Part shown: one piece after another, positions 1 to 6,097 of the stretch
Position numbering within the stretch: the stretch's first letter is position 1
Layout: the number at the start of each line of letters is the position of its first letter
NCBI GenBank assembly: GCA_021777685.1
Contig: JAJYDH010000024.1
Span: forward strand, 1 to 23,807
DNA length: 23,807 bases
Direction of reading: 5' to 3'
Origin: Planctomycetota bacterium
Lineage (GTDB): Bacteria > Planctomycetota > Planctomycetia > Isosphaerales > Isosphaeraceae
Translations under genes and position numbers: made by a program
Notes under the pieces: model-generated
Databases searched by the model: none
Told to the model about the DNA's origin: nothing
Seen by the model: only the letters and a program-made list of their open reading frames with translations

Positions 1-1
1 A

Positions 2-553
2 TGCCCGGGGGCTCATTACGTGGGGATCGTCGACGGAGCGAAGGGGAACTGGGACTTCCTGGGACGGCACACCGACGTGCAGGTGACCGACTTCTGGCAT
101 GCGGCGGAGTACCTGGGCAAGGCGGCGGCGGTGCTGTACCGGGGCCAGCCTCAGACTCGCAAGGCGTGGCTGGACGATGCGTGCCACCGGCTCAAGCACG
201 AGTCGGGCGGTGCCGAGTGGGTGCTGAAGCGGTTGCGGACGCTGGCGAAGGAGCGTCCCTGGGCCAGGGGTGGCGAGGATGTGGATCGGGCGATCACGTA
301 CTTCGCGAACCAGTCGGGAGCAGGGCGGATGGACTACTCCGGCCGGGTGTCGGCGAACAAGCCGATCGGCAGCGGGGTGACGGAGGCGGCGTGCAAGGTG
401 ATCGTCAAGCAGCGGTTGTGCGGCTCGGGGATGAAGTGGACCGAGGATGGTGCGTCGGTGGTGCTGAGCCTGCGGGCGTTGAGCTACACGCCGGAGCGGT
501 GGGACCAGTTCTGGCCAAAGGTCGATCGGTGGGGCTTCCCCGTCGCTGCTTGA
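2..553 (+). CDS. ISKra4-family transposase, C-terminal part (5' end outside window)
   Basis: The reading frame is open from base 2 and has no start of its own, so this is the 3' part (about 183 codons) of a longer gene. The translation carries a block typical, from memory, of ISKra4-type DDE transposases: VGIVDGAKGNWDFL near the start, FWHAAEYL, a long linker, then YFANQSGAGRMDYSGR, IGSGVTEAACKVIVKQRL and CGSGMKW, ending in VVLSLRAL and a WDQFW tail. In this family the conserved E of the GSGVTEAACK block is the last catalytic acid, and the GIVDGAK aspartate lies in a conserved acidic motif. The C-terminus appears intact and no frameshift is visible. The family is confident. Whether the element is complete cannot be decided, because its 5' end lies outside and no terminal inverted repeat was recognised after the stop. 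Confidence 0.85.
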   Translation, partial: CPGAHYVGIVDGAKGNWDFLGRHTDVQVTDFWHAAEYLGKAAAVLYRGQPQTRKAWLDDACHRLKHESGGAEWVLKRLRTLAKERPWARGGEDVDRAITYFANQSGAGRMDYSGRVSANKPIGSGVTEAACKVIVKQRLCGSGMKWTEDGASVVLSLRALSYTPERWDQFWPKVDRWGFPVAA

Positions 554-621
554 GTGATGGGATCGGTACTGATTTTACATCAACCATCGGTTGAACCCGA
601 CGGCGAGGATTCGGCAGGGCT

Positions 622-632
622 GGCTAAACTCC
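622..632 (+). repeat. Direct repeat flanking the palindromic element, left copy
   Basis: GGCTAAACTCC, identical to 860-870. The pair brackets the element at 633-858 and is the candidate target-site duplication. An empty site would read through one copy directly into GCCTGTCAAC. Confidence 0.65.
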
Positions 633-858
633 AATACCGTTGAATTAATCCAATGGCTTGCGCCAGAGGCATTTCTGTCTCCCCGCTCCCTCTGGGAGAG
701 GGGCCGGGGGTGAGGGGCGTCGCGGGACCAGACGGGACGGAAAAAGCTCTTTTCGACCGTTCGTCGACATTCCACGCCCCTCACCCCAACCTTCTCCCAG
801 AGGGAGAGGGAGCCAGAAAAGCCTTCGCGAACCAGGTTTAGGCTCGTTCAACGGTATT
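633..858. mobile_element. MITE-like palindromic element with terminal inverted repeats
   Basis: The ends are a perfect 12-bp inverted repeat, AATACCGTTGAA at 633-644 and its complement at 847-858. The two arms (about 633-720 and 774-858) continue as a long imperfect palindrome that includes CTCCCTCTGGGAGAG-type and GGGTGAGGGGCG-type blocks, leaving a loop at about 721-773. The same 11-mer, GGCTAAACTCC, lies directly outside both ends (622-632 and 860-870), as expected for a target-site duplication. No plausible gene lies inside; short frames over it follow the palindrome. The GGGTGAGGGG/CTCTCCC core resembles repeat units common in many GC-rich bacterial genomes (recollection). Non-autonomous mobility is inferred from this architecture. 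Confidence 0.7.
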
Positions 859-859
859 A

Positions 860-870
860 GGCTAAACTCC
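860..870 (+). repeat. Direct repeat flanking the palindromic element, right copy
   Basis: GGCTAAACTCC, the partner of 622-632. One extra A (859) separates it from the right terminal inverted repeat. Confidence 0.65.
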
Positions 871-994
871 GCCTGTCAACTCCGAGGGAACTCGCAGAAC
901 GTGTCTGCAAAGATGGCCGAAGACATTAGAACTCGGGGCTAGTTCGTTTTTGCTCCGACCTGGGCTGAAATGGAAGCCAAGATCAAGAAGCGAA

Positions 995-1333
995 ATGACA
1001 AGTAGCTTGACCCCCAACGACATGCGGGCTATCTGCGATTCGCTCAACGACGAACGCGCCACGGGCGGGCAATCCAAGCTCGCCCGTTTGTTTGAGTGGA
1101 ATCACAGCACAATCTGGCGAAAGCTCAGCGGCTAGTCGCTGATCACGCAGAGTTATGAGCTGGCGATTCGGCAGGCTGTCGAAGCTCTGCCATCTCAAAT
1201 CGCCAGAAAGCCAAATCGCATTGCATTTAGGTTTAGGAACGCCAGCACAATGCCGGCTCTGCCACGGCAGAATATTACATCTCAAACAGACACCGCGACT
1301 GCGATCATAAGTCGTTGCAACAAAAAAACTTAA
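995..1333 (+). pseudogene. Small helix-turn-helix protein gene interrupted by an in-frame TAG
   Basis: From ATG 995 the frame encodes MTSSLTPNDMRAICDSL, then GGQSKLARLFEWNHSTIWRK, then LSG and a TAG at 1133-1135. This reads as a compact HTH: 'GQSKLAR' as the first helix, a turn, and 'NHSTIWRKLSG' as the recognition helix. Directly after the stop the same frame goes on as SLITQSYELAIRQAVEAL, the natural next helix of such proteins, where I would expect KS or KSxIT at the TAG. A single AAG-to-TAG change would explain this. Reading past the stop, the frame closes at TAA 1331-1333, though residues after about 1195 look less protein-like. Base composition is less GC-rich than the main genes. An 11-codon frame from ATG 970 overlaps the start. 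Alternatively it is a functional 46-aa truncated protein. The function of the intact form is unknown; DNA binding is inferred. Confidence 0.5.
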
Positions 1334-1336
1334 AAG

Positions 1337-1409
1337 TGGAGACGACGGGGGTCGAACCCGCAACCTCGTGGTTGCAAACCACGCGCTCTCCCAGTTGAGC
1401 TACGTCCCC
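1337..1409 (-). tRNA. tRNA-Ala (anticodon UGC)
   Basis: On the minus strand the 73 nt fold into a full cloverleaf: acceptor GGGGACG/CGTCTCC, D stem GCTC/GAGC, anticodon stem CGTGG/CCACG around loop TTTGCAA, a 5-nt variable loop, T arm GCGGG-TTCGACC-CCCGT, and discriminator A. The anticodon is TGC. The third acceptor pair is G-U, the identity element for alanine tRNA, which independently supports the assignment. CCA is not encoded. A T-rich run (ACTTTTAAGTTTTTTTG on the minus strand) follows the 3' end and could stop transcription. The accessory patch at 1-1336 begins at the 3' end of this gene. Confidence 0.97.
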
Positions 1410-1486
1410 TCGATCGGTTCATCTTACTCCTTGCGGCCCGGTTTTCCAAGATCGGGAGCGGGAATGTGTGTTCCGTTCGAGAAGCT

Positions 1487-2233
1487 TCAAGCGGCCTGGG
1501 TCTCGGCGAGCAGCAGCCTGGTGGCCTCGTGACGGGGTTCCTGGAAGACCTGCGCCGGGGGGCCGGATTCGAGGACCTGGCCGTTGCCGAAGACGTGGAC
1601 CGTGTGCGAGACCTGGCGGGCGAATTTCATCGAGTGGGTGACGACGATCATGGTCATGCCGTCGCGGGCCAGGTCGGCCATGACGGCCAGGACCTCCCCG
1701 GCCATCCTCGGGTCGAGGGCGCTGGTGGGCTCGTCGAAGAGCATCGCCCGGGGTTCCATCGCCAGGGCCCGGGCGATCGCGACCCGTTGCTGCTGGCCCC
1801 CGGAAAGGTGGCGAGGCCGGGCGTCGAGCTTGTCGAGCAGGCCCACCCGGTCGAGGAGCTTCCTCGCCCGCTCCTCGGCGCGGGCCCTGTCGAGCCCGAG
1901 GACGTGGATCGGCGCCTCGGTCACGTTCTGGAGGACCGTCCGGTGCGGGAAGAGGTTGAACGACTGGAAGACCATGCCGACCGTCCGGCAGACCTGTCGG
2001 AGGGTCTTCGAGCGCTCGCGTGGTCGGGTTTCGACGCCGATCCGGAGGCCGTCGACGGTCACGCTGCCGCCATCGAACGATTCCAGGCCGTTCAGGCAAC
2101 GAAGGAACGTGCTCTTGCCGCCGCCCGACGGGCCGATGATGGAGGCCACCTCGCCCCGGGCGAACCCGAGGGACACGCCCTTGAGGACATCCAGCGGGCC
2201 GTATCGCTTGACCAGGCCGTCGACCTCGATCAT
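1487..2233 (-). CDS. Amino-acid ABC transporter ATP-binding protein
   Basis: 248 aa, the usual size for a polar amino-acid importer ATPase (GlnQ/HisP type). It hydrolyses ATP on the cytoplasmic face to drive the permease encoded just upstream. Visible motifs: Walker A GPSGGGKST at residues 34-42, Q-loop glutamine in MVFQSFNLFPH (Q90), signature LSGGQQQR at 143-150, Walker B AMLFDEP with E168, D-loop SALDP, and H-loop histidine in VVTH (H200). The FNLFPH sequence after the Q-loop is typical of the amino-acid subgroup. The ATG overlaps the stop of the fused permease gene as ATGA, so the two are translationally coupled and form one operon. The specific substrate cannot be read from the ATPase. 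Confidence 0.95.
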   Translation of the reverse strand: MIEVDGLVKRYGPLDVLKGVSLGFARGEVASIIGPSGGGKSTFLRCLNGLESFDGGSVTVDGLRIGVETRPRERSKTLRQVCRTVGMVFQSFNLFPHRTVLQNVTEAPIHVLGLDRARAEERARKLLDRVGLLDKLDARPRHLSGGQQQRVAIARALAMEPRAMLFDEPTSALDPRMAGEVLAVMADLARDGMTMIVVTHSMKFARQVSHTVHVFGNGQVLESGPPAQVFQEPRHEATRLLLAETQAA

Positions 2234-3849
2234 TCGATCACCCCCTTCCCAGGCTCGGCGTCCAGACGTTGTTCGACCCAGCGCGAGAATTTCGAGAGCG
2301 GCAGGCTCATCGCCATGTAGAGCGCGGCGGTGGCCACCCCGAATTCGAGGACTCCCCCCTGACTGTTGAAGAGGATCGAGTATTGCTTGGTCAACTCGGT
2401 CAGCGCGATCACCGAGCAGACCGAGGTGTCCTTGAACAGGGCGATGAAGTCGCTGGTGACGGGCGGGATGACGATCCGCGTCGCCTGGGGGATGATGACC
2501 CGGCGGATTGCCAGGGCGGGGGACATCCCGAGCGCCAGGGCGGCTTCCATCTGCCCCTTGGGGATCGCCTGGAGCCCGGCCCGGTAGATCTCCGCCTCGT
2601 AGGCCGAGTAGTTCATCGCCAGGCCGGCCACGCCGGCCGCCCAGGGCGAGAGCGTGAGCCCCAGGTCCGGGAGGACGTAGAAGAGGACATAGAGCTGGAT
2701 GATGAGAGGCGTCCCGCGGATCAGCTCGACGTAACCGCCCAGGAGCCGAGCGAGCGGCCGAGGGCCGTAGAGGCGCCAGACCGCGACGAGCAGCCCGATC
2801 GCCATCGCCAGCGGCATGGCGGTGCACGAGAGCACGATCGTCGTCAACGCCGCCAGAAGGAGGCTCGGCCCGAACCGGAGGAGCAGGCCGAGGTCGAAGA
2901 TCGGCCGGCGAGGCCCGGCCGGGTCGGCGGTCGTCGAGGCCCGTCGCCCGAGGTCCTCCTGGGCCTCGTTCCAGATGTCGTATTTCTCGTAAATCTTGCG
3001 GAGTTCGCCCGAATCGATCAGCCGGCCGATCGCCCGGTCGATCGCGTCCCGGAGGCGAAGGTCTTCCTTGCGGGTGTAGATCACGTAATAGCCGGACCCC
3101 TCGGGCGGGCCGACCGGCGCCAGGCGATCGCGGAACTCGGGCGACTTGATGTAGTGGCGGGCCGCCGGGAGGTCCTGGAGCGTGGCGTCGATCTGGCCGT
3201 TGCGGACGGCCCTCATCGCGTTGGTGACCCCGTCGAAGGTGAAGATCCGGATATTGTCGCCCTGAAACCGCCGGGCATAGGTGTCGGCCGCCGACATCCC
3301 CATCACGCCGACCTTCCAGGGGCCGCCGCCGGGGCGCGGGAACTCGAAATCGGCCCAGGCCCGCACCGGGCCGTCGCGGGCCGCCATCAATTGAAGCTGA
3401 TAGATGTAGTAAGGGCGGCTGGCCAGGAAATCCCGGGCCCGGGCCCCCGTCAGCTCGTAGCCGTTGACGACGGCGTCGACCTCGCCCCGGCCGAGGACCT
3501 GGAGGAGGTATTCCCACTGGGCCTGGAACAGGACCGGCTCGACGCCCAGTTCGGCGCCGATCCGTGTCATCAACTCGGCCTCGAAGCCGACGCGGCGATC
3601 GGCCTCGTCCCTGAAGAAATAGGGGGCGCCCCCTTCCTCGTCGGCGCCATAGGTCAGGCGGCCCGAGGAACGGACGCGGGCGAGGGTGTCGGCGGCTGAG
3701 ATCCGGGGAGTGACCATCGCCGTCGAGGAGACGGCCAGGAGGAGGGCGAGTCGGGCGAGGAGATTCGACGACAGGGCGACGGCAAGGGCGGATGGGACGT
3801 CTTCGTCGGAGACGGTCTCGGATTCCGAGGCGTCGGAGGTATCACCCAT
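2230..3849 (-). CDS. Fused substrate-binding domain/permease of an amino-acid ABC importer
   Basis: 539 aa combining two transporter parts. Residues about 30-52 are a hydrophobic export segment (LLARLALLLAVSSTAMV) ending near ISAADTL. Residues about 55-295 are a family-3 periplasmic amino-acid binding domain (LRSSG-like VRSSGRLTYGAD start, VGFEAELM, DAVVNGYELT, LIDSGELRKIYEKYDIW end). Residues about 320-530 are a HisM/GlnP-type permease with several membrane helices, the ELIRGTPLIIQLYVLFY segment, and the EAA loop at about 434-458 (QMEAALALG...VIIPQA) that docks on the ATPase. ATG 3849 is chosen because a GGAAGG ribosome site lies about 10 nt upstream; an upstream TTG at 3885 has no better support. 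With the ATPase it would form a complete importer. Polar amino acids are the family's usual substrate; the actual ligand is not readable. Confidence 0.93.
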   Translation of the reverse strand: MGDTSDASESETVSDEDVPSALAVALSSNLLARLALLLAVSSTAMVTPRISAADTLARVRSSGRLTYGADEEGGAPYFFRDEADRRVGFEAELMTRIGAELGVEPVLFQAQWEYLLQVLGRGEVDAVVNGYELTGARARDFLASRPYYIYQLQLMAARDGPVRAWADFEFPRPGGGPWKVGVMGMSAADTYARRFQGDNIRIFTFDGVTNAMRAVRNGQIDATLQDLPAARHYIKSPEFRDRLAPVGPPEGSGYYVIYTRKEDLRLRDAIDRAIGRLIDSGELRKIYEKYDIWNEAQEDLGRRASTTADPAGPRRPIFDLGLLLRFGPSLLLAALTTIVLSCTAMPLAMAIGLLVAVWRLYGPRPLARLLGGYVELIRGTPLIIQLYVLFYVLPDLGLTLSPWAAGVAGLAMNYSAYEAEIYRAGLQAIPKGQMEAALALGMSPALAIRRVIIPQATRIVIPPVTSDFIALFKDTSVCSVIALTELTKQYSILFNSQGGVLEFGVATAALYMAMSLPLSKFSRWVEQRLDAEPGKGVIE

Positions 3850-3958
3850 CAAGACGAGTCCTTCCTCGACCGAGATCGGTCGCAAGCCGAGAACACCGCG
3901 AGATCGACACCGAGGACGATGGACAACTCCCGCGGCTCTCCGGTTCGGGGCGGGGCGT

Positions 3959-5164
3959 TCACTCGCCGTGCTGCTGAGATCGGAGACGGCGGACCCTCCG
4001 GACCCGGCGCCTGACGCTCCGCGAGACCCTCGTCGAGCGGAGGCGCGTGAAGTTCCCGACGAGGAACTGGTGCCCTCGCCAGTGAATCCGGCGGTTGACG
4101 AGCGCGTCGAACCAGACCGGCATCAGGAACAGATCCTTGACCGGGCTCAGGACCAGGTGACGGAAGCTGGGGAACGTCCCCCGAAGCCGCTTCGTCTGGA
4201 CGGCGTCGCGGAACAGTCCCAGGCCCACCAGGACGGTCAGGCCGCCCCAGGCCAGCCCCGACTCGCCCGAGAGGGCCCAGACCAGTCCGACGACCGCCAG
4301 GTTGAACGCCGGCTCGACGATGAACGTCGGCAAGGCCAGCCGCCGGCGGATCTTGAACCAGCGCGAGTGCCGGTTGAGGAACCAGCGGAAGCTCCGATGC
4401 TGGTTGACGTTCTCGATGACGTGATGGCTCAGCCGGATCGCATAGCCGGCCTTGCGGACCCGGATGCCGATCGCCTGGTCCTCGGCCAGCAGGTTGCGGA
4501 CCGAGGCGAAGCCGCCGATCGCCTCCAGGACCCGGACCGGCATCAGCATCGACTTCCCGACCACGCAGGTGATCCCCAGGTTCGCCGCGGAGGCCACGCC
4601 CCCGGCGATGATCCCGTTGAGCTGGAGGTTCTCCAGCGCCGCCCCCGAGTGCTCCTCGCCCACCCCGGCGAAGAGGTTCGTCACCAGGCCCACGCCCGGG
4701 TCCGCCAGGTAGCAGGCGGTCTCGCGGAGGTAGGACGGTTTCACCCTGACGTTGGAGTCGCTGACCAGGATCGTGTCGTGCTTCCGGTGCCGCTCCATCG
4801 CGGCCAGGCTCTCGACCTTCGGATTCAGGCCGAAGGCCGGACAGCCGACGATCAGCCTGGCGTCGCTGTCCGAATAGTCCCGGAGCAACTTCTGAACCAG
4901 CGGGATGGCGGGGTCGTTCGGATCGGCGACGCAGAAGAGGAGCTGGTAAACCGGGTAATCGAGGCGAAAGAAGCTCCTGAGATTCTCTTCCAACCCTTCG
5001 TCGAGCCCCTTGAGGGGCTTGTAGATCGTGACCGGCGGCGTCCAGTCGGCCAGTCCCCGGCGCCTCCGCGTGACCCAGAAGACGCTGAACAGGGCGAAGA
5101 CGGTGGTCGAGACCGCCATGATCACGACGAGGCCGAGCAGGAGGTTCCCGAAATAGTTGACCAT
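3959..5164 (-). CDS. GT21-type membrane glycosyltransferase (ceramide glucosyltransferase/HpnI-like)
   Basis: 401 aa. An N-terminal membrane helix (about 7-31) anchors a GT-A fold with the GT21 signature: IYKPLKGLDEGLEENL (about 47-62), first Asp in CVADPND (D81), second in VSDSNVRV (D136), third in LLAEDQAIG (D229), and R-x-x-RW as RHSRW at 265-269. The C-terminal third has further hydrophobic segments (PTFIVEPAFNLAVVGLVWAL, LTVLVGLGLF, LFLMPVWFDALV). This family moves a sugar from a nucleotide sugar onto a membrane lipid: ceramide in eukaryotes, and hopanoid-linked intermediates for bacterial HpnI. The lipid acceptor here is not determined. No other hopanoid or sphingolipid gene is in the window. 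The C-terminal tail is very arginine-rich. It is probably transcribed alone, 109 bp upstream of the transporter. Confidence 0.9.
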   Translation of the reverse strand: MVNYFGNLLLGLVVIMAVSTTVFALFSVFWVTRRRRGLADWTPPVTIYKPLKGLDEGLEENLRSFFRLDYPVYQLLFCVADPNDPAIPLVQKLLRDYSDSDARLIVGCPAFGLNPKVESLAAMERHRKHDTILVSDSNVRVKPSYLRETACYLADPGVGLVTNLFAGVGEEHSGAALENLQLNGIIAGGVASAANLGITCVVGKSMLMPVRVLEAIGGFASVRNLLAEDQAIGIRVRKAGYAIRLSHHVIENVNQHRSFRWFLNRHSRWFKIRRRLALPTFIVEPAFNLAVVGLVWALSGESGLAWGGLTVLVGLGLFRDAVQTKRLRGTFPSFRHLVLSPVKDLFLMPVWFDALVNRRIHWRGHQFLVGNFTRLRSTRVSRSVRRRVRRVRRLRSQQHGE

Positions 5165-5374
5165 GAGGGAGGGCGATCCCCGGCGGTTGCCGCCGCCGTC
5201 GGTGAGGAGGGATGCGACCGGTCCGAGAGCGCAATCGAAGCGGGAGGCGACGAGACACCGTCGGCCGGGGGGCCCTCGGGCAACATCCGGAGAGCCCTGG
5301 CCCCCGCTTCCTGGGGGGCCGCTTTTCGCTAACCGACAAATTACCGCAAACGCCGAAAAATGGCAAAAGGAATC

Positions 5375-5400
5375 GAAAAGGATCGGGCTGGTCAGGCCCG
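5375..5400 (-). terminator. Possible weak terminator after the 59-aa protein gene
   Basis: On the minus strand CGGGC-(7 nt)-GCCCG (5384-5388/5396-5400) is followed by a T-rich stretch (CCTTTTCGATTCC). The stem is only 5 bp, but it lies directly downstream of the stop at 5414. Confidence 0.35.
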
Positions 5401-5413
5401 TTGGCCGTCGTGA

Positions 5414-5593
5414 TCAGGCTTTCGGCGGGCCGGAATCGGCCTTCTTGGGCTCGGGAGCATCGTCGGACTTGGCCGGCTTGGCGGGTTCCTGTGCCGTCGA
5501 GGGAGAGGCGTCGGCGCCGTGGTTCAGGTCGCGCTCGCCGAAGATCTTCTCGAAGTTGGGGAAGCCGTAGCGACGGACGATGGGACCGCTCAT
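5414..5593 (-). CDS. 59-aa conserved-looking small protein
   Basis: It begins MSGPIVRRYGFPNFEKIFGE (residues 1-20). The rest is a low-complexity tail rich in Ala, Lys, Pro, Ser and Asp (AQEPAKPAKSDDAPEPKKAD) ending PPKA. The ATG is preceded by a strong AGGAG site (CGAAAGGAGCCACGAAG before the start), and codon use is strongly GC3-biased, so it is very probably real despite its size. I recall similar short proteins with the GPIVRRYGFPNFEKIFGE head in Isosphaeraceae but know no function for them. There is no signal peptide, membrane segment or metal-binding motif. The ordered head and disordered charged tail could suit a small adaptor or binding protein, but that is a guess. It lies 249 bp upstream of the glycosyltransferase on the same strand, with a possible weak hairpin between. 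Confidence 0.75.
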   Translation of the reverse strand: MSGPIVRRYGFPNFEKIFGERDLNHGADASPSTAQEPAKPAKSDDAPEPKKADSGPPKA

Positions 5594-6097
5594 CTTCGTG
5601 GCTCCTTTCGCATGACCCGGGGTCTTTCTCGGGATCGGATCATTTTATCCGAAGTTCGGCTCAAGTTCCACGGTCGGAATCAGGCTGCCCGCTCCGGCCG
5701 GGCTGAGCCGGGGCAGTCGCGGCAAGGCCGATCGGATCAGCCTGAAGGCCCTCTGGTCGGTTTTGCGGAACCTCGGGCTCGTGCATACCGACGTCGGGAA
5801 ACCTGGATGGGAACTTCCGATGAAATCGGGCGGCGACCACAGCTCGAAGGGATCAAGGCATATCATTTGCTTGTTAAGATTTGCGGCACCATCCTCCATC
5901 CAACAAGGCCGAAAAGCCCCCGGCCTCCGCCGGAACGACCCGGCCCGACGGGCGACGAGACGGCATCGGGCCGTCCGCCGATCTCGCGTCGATCGGCTGT
6001 GCGCGGCCGGGAGAGAGGGGAGAGCCGCGAGGTCGGAGGGTGTCTCGCCGTCCCATCGCGGACGGTCATCCTGATGTTTCAGACGGGGGAATACGCG
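5594..6097. other. Divergent intergenic region, no gene recognised
   Basis: About 500 bp between the 59-aa protein gene (-) and the glycine-rich surface protein (+). It must contain promoters for both. An AT-richer patch around 5855-5885 (ATATCATTTGCTTGTTAAGA) is the most promoter-like part, but no -35/-10 pair with convincing spacing was found. Frames crossing it lack ribosome sites and coding bias. Confidence 0.5.

Noticed and set aside
983..1363. 126-codon minus frame across the tRNA edge
   Set aside because: It overlaps the tRNA and is antisense to the HTH gene; no ribosome site or recognisable motif.
2269..5332. Long + strand frames at 2269-3699 and 3686-5332
   Set aside because: They are antisense to the importer and glycosyltransferase genes, whose motifs are unmistakable; the + products are charged and low complexity.
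5519..6097. Upstream extension of the glycine-rich surface protein by 193 codons
   Set aside because: The extension has non-coding composition, overlaps the 59-aa gene, and would bury the leader; ATG 6098 has a ribosome site.
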